The notes: generated from the letters alone by a model not told the origin. A DNA stretch of 64,000 nucleotides from Flavobacterium sp. JAS (GCF_020991455.1 NZ_JAJMOX010000006.1:310001-374000), one strand, 5' to 3'. Counted from the first letter of the stretch, positions 8,424 through 17,050 are shown. A program made the numbers and translations.

Positions 8424-9149
8424 ATGAATGATAGTATTGTCATAATTCCCACTTATAACGAAATTGAAAATATTGAAAGTATAGTTAGAGCTGTACTGTC
8501 ACAACATAAGTCTTTTCATCTTTTGATAATAGATGATAATTCGCCTGATCATACTGCTAGTAAGGTGATTGCTTTGCAGGAAGAATTTCCTGAAAGATTA
8601 TTTTTAGAAAAAAGAGCCAAAAAATCTGGTTTAGGAACCGCTTATGTTCATGGTTTTAAATGGGCATTAGAACGCAAATATGATTTTATTTTCGAGATGG
8701 ATGCTGATTTTTCACACAACCCAAACGATCTTGAAAAGTTATATGACGCCTGTCATTTTGGAGGCGCAGATTTAGCTATTGGATCACGTTATGTTACAGG
8801 TGTAAATGTGGTAAACTGGCCTTTAAGCCGAGTTTTAATGTCATATTTTGCATCAGTTTATGTGAAATTTATAACAGGAATGAAAATTCATGATGCCACA
8901 GCCGGTTTTGTTTGTTATAAAAGAGAAGTATTGGAAAAGATTAATTTAAACAAAATTAAATTTGTTGGATATGCTTTTCAGATCGAAATGAAATACAGGA
9001 CTTATTGCGGAGGCTTTGAAATTAAAGAGGTTCCTATTATCTTTACAGATAGAACTAAAGGAGTTTCAAAAATGAGTAACGCCATTATTAAGGAAGCAAT
9101 TCTCGGTGTGATTTCACTTAGATTGAAAAAATTAGTCAACTCATTATAA
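8424..9149 (+). CDS. polyprenol-phosphate mannosyltransferase-like family 2 glycosyltransferase
   Basis: 241 aa. The GT-A fold is complete: IVIIPTYNEIENIESIVRAV, the nucleotide-binding IIDDNSPDHTA, the metal-binding FEMDADFSHNP, and DATAGFVCYKREVLE. This matches the soluble polyprenol monophosphomannose synthase (DPM1-like) class without C-terminal membrane helices. The reaction would transfer a sugar from a GDP- or UDP-sugar to undecaprenyl phosphate at the inner membrane, giving a donor for protein or envelope glycosylation. The exact sugar is uncertain. It is first in an operon, 9 nt ahead of dihydroorotase. Confidence 0.88.
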   Translation: MNDSIVIIPTYNEIENIESIVRAVLSQHKSFHLLIIDDNSPDHTASKVIALQEEFPERLFLEKRAKKSGLGTAYVHGFKWALERKYDFIFEMDADFSHNPNDLEKLYDACHFGGADLAIGSRYVTGVNVVNWPLSRVLMSYFASVYVKFITGMKIHDATAGFVCYKREVLEKINLNKIKFVGYAFQIEMKYRTYCGGFEIKEVPIIFTDRTKGVSKMSNAIIKEAILGVISLRLKKLVNSL

Positions 9150-9158
9150 ACCCAGGAG

Positions 9159-10499
9159 ATGAATAGGATTTTAATAAAAAATGCCAAAATTGTAAACGAA
9201 GGATCTATTTTTGAAGGTGATGTCTTGATCGAAAACGACTTAATTGTTGAAGTTGCAGATAGCATTAGTTTAAAAACATCAGATTGTATCGTTATTGATG
9301 CCGAAGGAAATTATTTAATGCCTGGTGCAATTGATGATCAGGTGCATTTTAGAGAGCCTGGATTAACCCATAAAGGCGATATCGAATCTGAATCGAGAGC
9401 TGCTGTTGCAGGCGGAATCACTTCGTTTATCGAACAGCCAAATACGGTTCCGAATGCGGTAACTCAGGAAATTCTTGAAGATAAATATCAAATTGCAGCC
9501 GTAAAATCATTTGCGAATTATTCGTTTATGATGGGCGCAACAAATGATAATCTTGAAGAAGTTTTAAAAACAAACCCAAAGAATGTTGCAGGAATAAAAA
9601 TATTTTTAGGTTCTTCGACAGGAAATATGCTTGTAGATAACGAAGCAACTTTAGAAAGAATATTTTCGAGTACGCCAATGTTAATCGCGGTTCATTGTGA
9701 AGATGAAACTACGATTCAAAATAACCTTGCTATATTTAAAGAGCAATACGGAGATGATATTCCGGTAACGGCGCATCATTTAATTCGTAGTGCTGAGGCT
9801 TGTTATATTTCGTCTTCAAAAGCGGTGGCTTTAGCAAAAAAGACAGGAGCACGTTTACATATCTTCCATCTTTCTACTGCGAAAGAAATGGAGTTGTTCA
9901 CGAACAAAATTCCATTAGAAGATAAAAAAATTACTGCTGAGGTTTGTGTGCACCACCTTTGGTTTACAGATGAAGATTATAAAACAAAAGGAAACTTCAT
10001 TAAATGGAATCCTGCTGTTAAAACGGCTGATGACAGAGCTGAACTTTGGAAAGCTTTGAATGACGGTCGTATTGATGTAATTGCTACAGATCATGCACCA
10101 CATACGAAAGAAGAAAAAATGCAATCGTATTTAAAAGCTCCTTCAGGAGGTCCGCTTGTACAGCATGCTGTTGTAGCAATGTTTGAAGCGCATCATCAGG
10201 GGAAAATTAGCGTGGAAAAAATCGTGGAAAAAATGTGCCATAATCCTGCTAAGATCTTTAAAATCGAAAAAAGAGGATTTATTAAAGAAGGTTATTTTGC
10301 CGACTTAGTTATCGTAAATCCAAGCTTACCTTGGAGCGTTAAACCAGAAAATATTCTGGCAAAATGCGGTTGGTCTCCATTCGAAAACTATACTTTTAAA
10401 TCTAGAATTACGCATACTTTTGTAAATGGAGAATTGGTTTACAATAACTTCAAAATTAAAGATGTTCGCGCCGGAAAACGATTATTGTTTGATAGATAA
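9159..10499 (+). CDS. pyrC: dihydroorotase (amidohydrolase family)
   Basis: 446 aa, class I dihydroorotase length. It cyclises carbamoyl aspartate to dihydroorotate in pyrimidine synthesis. Visible motifs are the entry strand DDQVHFREPGLTHKGD (His63, Arg65), GIKIFLGSSTGN, the ligand His in IAVHCEDETT and LHIFHLSTAKE, and the catalytic Asp in VIATDHAPHTKEEK. The usual HxH metal pair reads Gln61-x-His63, so the first His is replaced. Gene order glycosyltransferase-pyrC-DUF4296 with 9-nt gaps indicates one transcript. Other amidohydrolases such as allantoinase or hydantoinase are less likely given DDQVHFREPG and TDHAPH. Confidence 0.88.
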   Translation: MNRILIKNAKIVNEGSIFEGDVLIENDLIVEVADSISLKTSDCIVIDAEGNYLMPGAIDDQVHFREPGLTHKGDIESESRAAVAGGITSFIEQPNTVPNAVTQEILEDKYQIAAVKSFANYSFMMGATNDNLEEVLKTNPKNVAGIKIFLGSSTGNMLVDNEATLERIFSSTPMLIAVHCEDETTIQNNLAIFKEQYGDDIPVTAHHLIRSAEACYISSSKAVALAKKTGARLHIFHLSTAKEMELFTNKIPLEDKKITAEVCVHHLWFTDEDYKTKGNFIKWNPAVKTADDRAELWKALNDGRIDVIATDHAPHTKEEKMQSYLKAPSGGPLVQHAVVAMFEAHHQGKISVEKIVEKMCHNPAKIFKIEKRGFIKEGYFADLVIVNPSLPWSVKPENILAKCGWSPFENYTFKSRITHTFVNGELVYNNFKIKDVRAGKRLLFDR

Positions 10500-10508
10500 A
10501 AAGCTGAA

Positions 10509-10985
10509 ATGAAAAATTGTATTGTAATAGTATTGGTTTTGTTTCTTTCTGTAAGTTGTAAAAAAGAGTTGGTCAAACAACCTGCAAAACTTATCGAGAA
10601 AGGAAAGATGATTGATATTATGTATGATTTGTCTCTTCTGGAAGCTATTAAATATCAGAATCCAACGTCAGTAGATTCAAATGAAACGAATCCGACTAAG
10701 TTTATTTTACAAAAATATAAAGTGGATAGTTTGCAGTTTGCTCAAAACAATATGTATTATGCTGCCGACTATGACAGTTATAAAGAAATGTTTGATGAAA
10801 TTAGCAAACGTTTGGCAAAGAATCAAAGAGCGACAGATTCTCTAGTTAAAATTGATGAAAAGAAAGCGCCTAAAGCAAAGAAAAAAGAGGTAAAAGAAAC
10901 TCTTAAAGACTCTGTGAAAAAGCCATCAAATAAAGTAAATCTTGATTCTATAAGAAGAATGATAAATTTGAATAAAAGAAAATAA
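10509..10985 (+). CDS. DUF4296 lipoprotein
   Basis: 158 aa. A short signal peptide ends in LSVSC, a lipobox, so the protein is lipid-anchored. The DUF4296 domain (about residues 30-110, with KMIDIMYDLSLLEAI and YAADYDSYKEMFDEISKRL) is followed by a Lys-rich tail. The family is restricted to Bacteroidota and has no known function. It is the last gene of the pyrC operon (9-nt gap) and ends 2 nt before the stop of the convergent SDR gene, leaving no room for a separate terminator. Confidence 0.82.
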   Translation: MKNCIVIVLVLFLSVSCKKELVKQPAKLIEKGKMIDIMYDLSLLEAIKYQNPTSVDSNETNPTKFILQKYKVDSLQFAQNNMYYAADYDSYKEMFDEISKRLAKNQRATDSLVKIDEKKAPKAKKKEVKETLKDSVKKPSNKVNLDSIRRMINLNKRK

Positions 10986-10987
10986 TT

Positions 10988-11989
10988 CTACAATTTTGAA
11001 ACTTCTTTTATGTATTGATGTACATCTGAAAAAACCGTTCCCAGAGCGGTTTTTATTTTTTCATTAGAATACAGATTCTTCGAGTAAGAAGCTTTTGCAG
11101 TTGCTTTTGTAAGGCTTCTTTTTTGAAAGAATAAAGTCGAAAATACTCCGTCAGCAATCCAAAGGAAATTCATGAAAATTGGTTTTGCATGAATAGTTGG
11201 CTTCTTGACTTTCAAAGCCTCTGCAGTTGTGTTAAGAATATCTCTGAAAACGATGTTATCTGCTATCAGTGTAAAACGTTCGTTTTTGATATCGCTTTTC
11301 ATTAATTGATGAGCCGTCTTTACAACGTCATCTACAGTTATAAAACCGGTACTTCCTAAAGTATAAAAAGAAAGTCCGTTGGCTACTTTTGAGTAAAGTT
11401 CAGCGCTTCCTTGTTCTTGGCTTTTTGTTTTTGGAATTGGGCCTAAAATCACTCCCGGATTTATAATTATAATGTCTAAACCTTCCTGAACACCACGCCA
11501 AACTTCCATTTCGGCACCATATTTAGAAATGGCATAATCGCTATGAGGTTTCTCCGGATTCCAGTCGGTTTCTTCTGTAATATAAGTTTCATGTGAAGTC
11601 AAATCTCCCAAAGCAGCAATAGAACTTACAAAGCAAAATTTCTTTATTCCTTTTGCAAGGGAAAAATTGACCATATTGGCTGTTCCTTCAATATTGGTCT
11701 TTCGTAGCGCGTCTTCGTCTTTTGGATCAAATGAAATTAAAGCGGCGCAATGGTAAACATATTCGATATCGATAAAAGCAATTTCCAAAGAAGGAACATC
11801 GAGGATATCGGCTTCAAACCAATTGATTTTTTCGAATAAATCAGCTTTTTTATACAACTCAAAAACCGATTTTGTCTTTTGGATATTATGCTGATTTCGG
11901 TAAATAGCCCGAACGTTTTCTCCATTTTCAATTAAATGAAGCAATAAATGCGCGCCAACTAAACCTGTACCTCCAGTTACTAATACCAT
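10988..11989 (-). CDS. NAD-dependent epimerase/dehydratase (extended SDR)
   Basis: 333 aa. The Rossmann motif VLVTGGTGLVGAHLLLHL (residues 2-19) binds NAD(P). The active-site region shows the Ser in FVSSIAALGD and the YxxxK pair in HSDYAISKYGAE (Tyr and Lys present), and INPGVILGP is typical of extended SDRs of the dihydroflavonol-reductase/epimerase type. The substrate is not predictable. The gene is single; its start faces a stretch of low-complexity repeats before tyrS. Confidence 0.85.
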   Translation of the reverse strand: MVLVTGGTGLVGAHLLLHLIENGENVRAIYRNQHNIQKTKSVFELYKKADLFEKINWFEADILDVPSLEIAFIDIEYVYHCAALISFDPKDEDALRKTNIEGTANMVNFSLAKGIKKFCFVSSIAALGDLTSHETYITEETDWNPEKPHSDYAISKYGAEMEVWRGVQEGLDIIIINPGVILGPIPKTKSQEQGSAELYSKVANGLSFYTLGSTGFITVDDVVKTAHQLMKSDIKNERFTLIADNIVFRDILNTTAEALKVKKPTIHAKPIFMNFLWIADGVFSTLFFQKRSLTKATAKASYSKNLYSNEKIKTALGTVFSDVHQYIKEVSKL

Positions 11990-12012
11990 TTTGTAAATAT
12001 ACTATTTTGGTG

Positions 12013-12230
12013 TAAAGGTGCAAAGGTGCAAAGGGACAAAGTTGCAAAGGTTTTTTTTGGAAGGTTCAAAGGTTCAAAGGTTCAGAGCGGCAAAGGAGCA
12101 AAGTTTTTCCGTGTTGATATTGCAATTGTTTTTGCAATTGATATTGCAATTGATATTGCCATTGTCATTGAAATTGGTTTTTGGTATTGAAATTGGCATT
12201 GCTTTTTGAAATTGATATTGACATTGATTA
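12013..12230. repeat. degenerate tandem repeats upstream of tyrS
   Basis: Two blocks fill the gap between the SDR gene and tyrS. At 12013-12105, units like GTGCAAAG/GTTCAAAG are repeated. At 12114-12230 there is a near 6-bp periodicity of ATTGNN/TATTGA units. The second block runs into the tyrS promoter, whose -33 TTG is one of the repeated TTGs. An apparent short reading frame across it has no protein features. Confidence 0.75.
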
Positions 12231-12236
12231 CATTTG
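12206..12236 (+). promoter_or_regulatory. tyrS promoter
   Basis: TTG (12206-12208), exactly 20 nt, then TACATTTG (12229-12236): an excellent Bacteroidota promoter. It predicts a start of transcription near 12243, so the coding start must be ATG 12254, not the in-frame TTG 12206. Confidence 0.8.
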
Positions 12237-12253
12237 CACAAATTATTTTAAAA

Positions 12254-13549
12254 ATGAAGAATCTAGTTGAAGAATTAAAGTGGCGCGGGTTATATCATGA
12301 CAGCATGCCAGGAACGGAAGAACAATTGCTGAAAGAAGTAACGACGGCTTATATTGGTTTTGATCCAACGGCAGATTCACTACATATTGGTAGTATGGTT
12401 CAGATTATTTTATTGGTTCACCTAAATAGAACTGGCCATAAAGCGATTGCTTTGGTTGGTGGTGCAACTGGAATGATTGGTGATCCATCTGGAAAATCTG
12501 ATGAGAGAAATCTGTTGAATGAAGAAACTTTAGCTAAAAACGTTGCCGGAATCAAAAGTGTTTTGTCACGTTTCTTAGACTTTAATTCAAACGAAGCAAA
12601 TGCTCCGGTTATGGTAAATAACTATGACTGGATGAAAGAGTTTTCGTTTATTGATTTTGCACGTGAAGTTGGAAAACGTATCACAGTGAATTATATGATG
12701 GCGAAAGACTCTGTAAAAAAGAGATTGAGTGGAGAAGGTGAAGGAATGTCTTTTACTGAATTTACATACCAATTAATTCAAGGTTACGATTTTTATCATT
12801 TATATAAAAACAATAACTGCCTTTTGCAAATGGGAGGTTCTGATCAATGGGGTAATATTACCACGGGTACGGAATTAGTTCGCAGAATGGGTGGAGAAAA
12901 TGCTAAAGCTTTTGCTTTAACGACGCCTTTGATTACAAAAGCAGACGGATCTAAATTTGGAAAGTCTGAAGGTGGAAACGTTTGGTTGGATGCTGATAAA
13001 ACTTCAGTGTATAAATTTTACCAGTTTTGGGTAAATGCAACTGATGTTGATGCTGAGAAATATATCAAAATCTTTACTTTCTTAGATAAAGAAACTATTG
13101 ATGCTTTAATCGAAGAGCACAAAGCGGCTCCGCATTTAAGAGTTTTGCAAAAGAAATTAGCAGAAGAAATTACGATTTTTGTTCACAGTAAAGAAGAATT
13201 GGAAAAAGCAATTCAGGCTTCGAATATTTTGTTTGGAAATTCTACTGCAGAAGATTTGAAACAATTGGATGAAGCAACTTTTTTAGAAGTTTTTGACGGT
13301 GTTCCACAAGCCGAAATCGCAAAAGCTGATTTAGAAAACGGATTGGATATTGTTACTGTTTTAAACGAAAAAACGGGTTTCTTTAAATCAAACGGGGAGG
13401 CTAGGAGAGCTTTAACAGCAAATTCAATTTCTGTAAACAGAGAAAAAATCAAAGAAGATTTTGTTTTAACAGTAAATGATTTAATCAATAATCAGTTTGT
13501 GTTATTGCAAAGTGGAAGAAGAAATTATTTTGTGATTAGAACTGTTTAA
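12254..13549 (+). CDS. tyrS: tyrosyl-tRNA synthetase
   Basis: 431 aa from ATG 12254 ([20 protein letters not shown]). It charges tRNA-Tyr. Class Ic signatures are present: the HIGH-like motif in [11 protein letters not shown], the tyrosine-binding QGYDFYHL and [11 protein letters not shown], and the KMSKS-like loop [11 protein letters not shown]-terminal S4 RNA-binding domain covers about residues 365-430 ([17 protein letters not shown]). Length and domain order are standard for the bacterial short form. It is monocistronic, with its own strong promoter and a terminator-like hairpin that duplicates part of a neighbouring gene. Confidence 0.96.
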   Translation: MKNLVEELKWRGLYHDSMPGTEEQLLKEVTTAYIGFDPTADSLHIGSMVQIILLVHLNRTGHKAIALVGGATGMIGDPSGKSDERNLLNEETLAKNVAGIKSVLSRFLDFNSNEANAPVMVNNYDWMKEFSFIDFAREVGKRITVNYMMAKDSVKKRLSGEGEGMSFTEFTYQLIQGYDFYHLYKNNNCLLQMGGSDQWGNITTGTELVRRMGGENAKAFALTTPLITKADGSKFGKSEGGNVWLDADKTSVYKFYQFWVNATDVDAEKYIKIFTFLDKETIDALIEEHKAAPHLRVLQKKLAEEITIFVHSKEELEKAIQASNILFGNSTAEDLKQLDEATFLEVFDGVPQAEIAKADLENGLDIVTVLNEKTGFFKSNGEARRALTANSISVNREKIKEDFVLTVNDLINNQFVLLQSGRRNYFVIRTV

Positions 13550-13565
13550 TTGTTTAACTGTGAAG

Positions 13566-13667
13566 TTGTTTAATCGAAAATCCGATTAAACAATTAAACG
13601 AAATAACGATTAATCTTTAAAATAAAACGTCCCAATAGCTCGAAAGAGTCGTTGGGATTTTTTTTTG
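13566..13667 (+). terminator. tyrS terminator, a remnant copy of the luxE-like 3' end
   Basis: Hairpin CCCAATAGCTC/GAGTCGTTGGG (about 13631-13655) with a run of nine T ends tyrS. The 44-bp segment around it matches 14170-14213, the end of the convergent acyl-protein synthetase gene, at about 40 of 44 positions. Flanking bits (TTGTTTAATCG, ACGATTAA-CTTT) are shared with the region just past that gene's stop. Confidence 0.7.
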
Positions 13668-13741
13668 CAGAGAAATTATTCTGCTGAAAATCAAATAGTA
13701 ATTTTATTTTAGTAAGTTTATTATCTAAAAACTAAAAAACT

Positions 13742-14086
13742 ATGATTGGAATTTTATTTATTTACTGGATCTGGAAAGCATTCACGAATTTGGCTCTTGA
13801 ATACGGTAAAAATAAGTGGACATATTTCTTTTTCGGAATAGTTGCTTATTATGGTGGTACTATTTTGGGAGGATTTCTTGTTGGTATTGTACTGGGACTT
13901 ACAAATGGTTTTGAGTCTGTTGCTAATGAGAGTTTTGACAACGCCGGATGGAGTATTCTATATATTATTTTAGGAGGTTTGGCCTGTTATGGTACTCATA
14001 AGCTTCTCGAAAACAAACTGGAGAAAGAAAGAGAATTAAATGAGAAAGATGGAATAGATGATATTGGTGTTGCCGAAGAAAATTAA
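13742..14086 (+). CDS. small membrane protein, unknown
   Basis: 114 aa, no family recognised. Three hydrophobic segments are visible: residues 2-20 (IGILFIYWIWKAF), 27-53 (TYFFFGIVAYYGGTILGGFLVGIVLGL) and 69-86 (WSILYIILGGLACYG). A charged, soluble C-terminal tail rich in Glu and Lys follows. Codon use resembles the neighbours. The gene lies between two partial copies of the luxE-like 3' end (13566-13667 and 14091-14213), which may mark it as an inserted or rearranged segment. Confidence 0.7.
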   Translation: MIGILFIYWIWKAFTNLALEYGKNKWTYFFFGIVAYYGGTILGGFLVGIVLGLTNGFESVANESFDNAGWSILYIILGGLACYGTHKLLENKLEKERELNEKDGIDDIGVAEEN

Positions 14087-14127
14087 TTTTTTGTTTAATC
14101 GTTTCAACAAATAAACGATTAACCTTT

Positions 14128-15108
14128 TTACAAAACCATTAGGTTGCAACCGCGAATATCCGAATTATCAAAACGTCCCAATACCTCGAATGAGTTGTTG
14201 GGATTTTTTTTGCCTAAATCCTGTGTAGCGATAAATGAACATGAATTGATATTAGCTAAATCAATAACGTTGATTCCTCCAGTTTTTCCGTCTTTCACGT
14301 AAGTGAGAGCATCTTCAGGATCACGAACCAGAATATGCATCCATGACGTACATTCGAATACACCTTCGCCTAAGGAATAGGCTTGCGCTAAAAGTTCGGT
14401 CATTCCATATTCAGAGTGGATTGCAGTAACGCCAAAGCCTTTGCAAAGCTGTTCGTGTAATTCTTCACGAATCATTTCTTTACGTTTGCCTTTCATTCCG
14501 CCAGTTTCCATAATAATGGTATTCTGCAGATTGAATTGATGCTTTTCGATCAAATCTAATAAAGCATAAGTAACGCCAATTAGAATCACATTTTGCCCGG
14601 ATTCGTCTAAAGCGGTTAATTTTTTAATTAAGTCGTCGTGATTGTGTAAATAAAACCCACTTTCAGGCTGATTGGATAGTTTTATTAAGTCTTCGACCAT
14701 GTAAATAAGCGAAGATCCATCGCGTTCGAGATAAGACGGCAAAAGAGCTAAAACAACGTAATCTTCGATGTTGCCGTAGAATTGGGAAAATCCATTGCGG
14801 TAACTTTCCTCATATAGGGAAACATTGGTCACTAAATGTCGGCTTGTGATCATGCCAGTAGTTCCGCTGCTGGTAAAAGTAACCTGAGCAGGATCATTGT
14901 TAGAAACCACATTATGACTCTTGAAAAACTGAATTGGTAAAAATGGAATTTGTTCCAGTGATTTTACCTGTTGGGGATTGACTTTTAAGAAATCACAGAA
15001 ATCGCGATATACCGGATTATTCTCGTGCTGAAAACGAAACACTTTTAGTGCTATTTTTTCAAATTGTTTATGACTCGAAATGGTGAATATATCGTTGGCT
15101 GTGATCAA
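14128..15108 (-). CDS. LuxE-family acyl-protein synthetase
   Basis: 326 aa. The sequence aligns with the LuxE/acyl-protein synthetase family, an adenylate-forming fold that activates or transfers fatty acyl groups. Visible landmarks are QVTFTSSGTTGMITSRH (phosphate-binding loop of adenylating enzymes), IIMETGGMKGKRKEMIREEL, the substrate-loop IHSEYGMTELLAQAYS, and the C-terminal VLGRFDNSDIRGCNLMV. There is no luciferase context, so bioluminescence is not implied; in flavobacteria such genes occur alone. The 3' end is the template for the duplicated segment near tyrS. Confidence 0.85.
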   Translation of the reverse strand: MITANDIFTISSHKQFEKIALKVFRFQHENNPVYRDFCDFLKVNPQQVKSLEQIPFLPIQFFKSHNVVSNNDPAQVTFTSSGTTGMITSRHLVTNVSLYEESYRNGFSQFYGNIEDYVVLALLPSYLERDGSSLIYMVEDLIKLSNQPESGFYLHNHDDLIKKLTALDESGQNVILIGVTYALLDLIEKHQFNLQNTIIMETGGMKGKRKEMIREELHEQLCKGFGVTAIHSEYGMTELLAQAYSLGEGVFECTSWMHILVRDPEDALTYVKDGKTGGINVIDLANINSCSFIATQDLGKKNPNNSFEVLGRFDNSDIRGCNLMVL

Positions 15109-15163
15109 AACTTTTTTTGTGTAAAGATATTATAATTGTGGGATTATTTAAATAGTTTTCAGT

Positions 15164-15195
15164 CTCAGTTTTTTAGTAATCAAGTGAAAACTGAG
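15164..15195. repeat. short inverted repeat
   Basis: CTCAGTTTT (15164-15172) and AAAACTGAG (15187-15195) flank a 14-nt spacer upstream of the luxE-like gene. No T-run follows, so it is either a regulatory site or a structural remnant. Confidence 0.4.
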
Positions 15196-15210
15196 GCTAC
15201 GACTGGATAT

Positions 15211-15246
15211 AAAAAAAAGCCCCAATAAAATTGGGGCTTTTTTTTA
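15211..15246. terminator. intrinsic terminator of the small T9SS protein gene
   Basis: Stem AAGCCCCAAT/ATTGGGGCTT with an AAA loop, flanked by A8 and T8. It lies directly downstream of the minus-strand gene at 15251. Confidence 0.9.
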
Positions 15247-15250
15247 TGTT

Positions 15251-15589
15251 TTATCGAATGATTAGTTTTCGGGTTGCAGAAGCATTTTCTTCGCTTATTT
15301 TGATGATATAAACACCGGGAACTAAGTCAGCCACGTTTAATTCTCTTGAGCTTAAATGTGTTTGAAGTACTTTTTTGCCCAGAATATCAAAAATGATAAT
15401 CTCTTTTTCTAAATCATTTTTAGACGAAATGTTTACTTTTCCGTTTAAGACTGGGTTAGGGTACAAGCTTAGACCCTCAATGGTAGTAGACTCTTGAGGT
15501 TTTGGTAATTGCTTACTGTCTTGTGCCGAAACACTTACAGTAAAGAAAAATGCCAATAAGAATGTAATATAAAAGTAGTTTTTTGCCAT
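15251..15589 (-). CDS. small T9SS type A sorting-domain protein
   Basis: 112 aa from the ATG at 15589. After a signal peptide (MAKNYFYITFLLAFFFTVSV, cut near SAQ), only about 15 residues precede a complete T9SS C-terminal sorting domain: LSLYPNPVLNGKVNIS, EIIIFDILGKKVLQT, VPGVYIIKI and the terminal KLIIR. The protein is thus almost nothing but a sorting signal. It may be a remnant of a larger cargo protein or a small surface-anchored peptide. It is followed by a strong terminator, and no array of the neighbouring phosphate-type operator is seen upstream. Confidence 0.82.
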   Translation of the reverse strand: MAKNYFYITFLLAFFFTVSVSAQDSKQLPKPQESTTIEGLSLYPNPVLNGKVNISSKNDLEKEIIIFDILGKKVLQTHLSSRELNVADLVPGVYIIKISEENASATRKLIIR

Positions 15590-15640
15590 CGCATTATTTT
15601 GATTACAGTAAATATACAAAAAAAAATACAAAAACTACGC

Positions 15641-15674
15641 CAAAAAAAAACATCCTAAGAATTTAGGATGTTTT
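15641..15674 (-). terminator. terminator of the parallel-beta-helix lipoprotein gene
   Basis: 11-bp stem (15648-15658 with 15663-15673) and a run of nine T on the minus strand, immediately downstream of the gene ending at 15707. Confidence 0.85.
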
Positions 15675-15706
15675 TAACAATTTATGTTTGAAATATGATT
15701 TTCAAA

Positions 15707-16903
15707 TTATTTGATCAAGTTTACACCATCAACTGTTGCCCAAGCTCCAGGAGTTAATGTAGCTCCAGTAGTAGTAGTACTAGTTGACCAGTTTGTTGCA
15801 GGAAGAAAGCTAGCAGCAGATAATGTAAAAGTAGCCTGTCCTGAAATGAAGATAATAGGAGAGTTAGTAATTTTTACATTGTTTAATTTGATTTTTCCAC
15901 CAGCAACTTGGTGATCGTAAGTAATTTTATCTAGTACTTGTAATACACCACCATTAAATGCTGTAGGCGTAGTTTGACTAACATAACCATCGATTACGAT
16001 GTTACTGTAGTCTCCATTTCCTTCTTTTTTAAATTGAATAGCATCCAATTGAATTTCTTTTTGTTCTTCTGTAACCGTACCTGCAGCTCTTTTTAGAGTG
16101 ATATTAGTTACTTTTGGAAAAAACGCATTGTCATTTGAAGAAGCTTCAATTTCCATACCATAGTTTCCTTTATCAACTTGGTAAGCATACCAGTTTGTAT
16201 TTGCTTGACCTTGCCATCCATCTTGCCAGTCAAATGAATCATCATAGTTACCATAAGAAATAGCATTAGTCATACTTACAGTTCCTCCGAAGAATTCGAA
16301 TCCGTCATCAGCACCTTTGTAAGATACTAAGTGATCTAAAGTTGTTCCTGAACCTACTGAATAAAAAGTAAAACCATTGTTTTCTTTTTGACCATCAGCT
16401 AATTTTGAACCTGCGTATTCCACTCTTGTATACACTAATGATCCACCATTGTGAGTAGGATTTGTACCTCCGTAAGAGGTGTTATTTCCGTCTTCAGATG
16501 TTGAAGTTGATCCTCCACCAGCTACTTTTACAGGAGCATCACCATACATAATGATTCCTCCCCAAGATCCTGGAACTTTTGATTTTTCTGTAAATACTAC
16601 TGGTTTGTCAGCAGTACCTTGAGTGATTAGTTTTCCACCTTTTAAAACAACTAATGCGTTGTCTCCAGTAGCTTTATCGATAGTAATTGTTGATCCTGCT
16701 TCAAAAGTTACAGTTACACCCTCGTTGATTTTTACAATACCTTTTAAAGTGTAGTTACCAAAAGCGTAAGTTTTGTTTGCAGTGATTGGACCAGTGATTT
16801 CGCCTGTTGCAGGTGTCGGTGCAGGAGTTGGATCATCACTACTTGAGCAAGAATTTAAAAATAATCCTGTAGCAAGTGCTAAAGCAAAAAGTTTAGTTTT
16901 CAT
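15707..16903 (-). CDS. surface lipoprotein with beta-helix-like repeats, operator-array controlled
   Basis: 398 aa from ATG 16903 (MKTKLFALALATGLFLNSC). The lipobox LFLNSC followed by SSSDD fits the flavobacterial surface-export signal. A Pro/Thr linker precedes a Thr/Gly/Asn-rich body with repeated short strands (VVLKGGKLITQGTADKPVVF, SWGGIIMYGDAPV), typical of right-handed parallel beta-helices. Substrate and enzymatic residues were not recognised. The promoter (-7 at 16934-16941) has a phased TAAC array upstream, shared with the T9SS, TonB and porin genes next door, so it probably belongs to the same regulon. Nutrient capture at the surface during starvation is an inference. Confidence 0.8.
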   Translation of the reverse strand: MKTKLFALALATGLFLNSCSSSDDPTPAPTPATGEITGPITANKTYAFGNYTLKGIVKINEGVTVTFEAGSTITIDKATGDNALVVLKGGKLITQGTADKPVVFTEKSKVPGSWGGIIMYGDAPVKVAGGGSTSTSEDGNNTSYGGTNPTHNGGSLVYTRVEYAGSKLADGQKENNGFTFYSVGSGTTLDHLVSYKGADDGFEFFGGTVSMTNAISYGNYDDSFDWQDGWQGQANTNWYAYQVDKGNYGMEIEASSNDNAFFPKVTNITLKRAAGTVTEEQKEIQLDAIQFKKEGNGDYSNIVIDGYVSQTTPTAFNGGVLQVLDKITYDHQVAGGKIKLNNVKITNSPIIFISGQATFTLSAASFLPATNWSTSTTTTGATLTPGAWATVDGVNLIK

Positions 16904-16933
16904 AGTTGTGTTATTATGTGTTTTTATTTTTGT

Positions 16934-17021
16934 CAAAAGTAGAACGGAAATCTTTTTAGGGTGTTATCTCAATATTACATTACGGTTACCAAAAACAAAC
17001 CAAAATGTGAAGAGAATGTTA
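16934..17021 (-). promoter_or_regulatory. phased operator array and promoter, lipoprotein gene
   Basis: On the minus strand TAAC, TAAT, TAAC occur at exact 11-bp steps (plus-strand GTTA 16963, ATTA 16974, GTTA 16985), with two more in-phase weak repeats at 17007 and 17018. The gap from the last TAAC to TACTTTTG (16934-16941) is 21 nt. Direct 11-bp repeats are the binding mode of PhoB/OmpR-type regulators. Confidence 0.75.
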
Positions 17022-17050
17022 AGAGATTTTTTACAATAGTTTATAAATGA

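Noticed and set aside
12018..12209. Short reading frame between the SDR gene and tyrS
   Set aside because: It is made of the tandem repeats and encodes low-complexity Gln/Leu runs; the tyrS promoter cuts through its end.
12114..12230. Possible CRISPR-like periodic array
   Set aside because: The period is about 6 bp and degenerate, with no 25-40-bp repeats, no unique spacers and no cas genes.
14128..15108. Bioluminescence function from the LuxE-like gene
   Set aside because: No luxAB or luxCD genes nearby; LuxE-type acyl synthetases occur alone in non-luminous flavobacteria.
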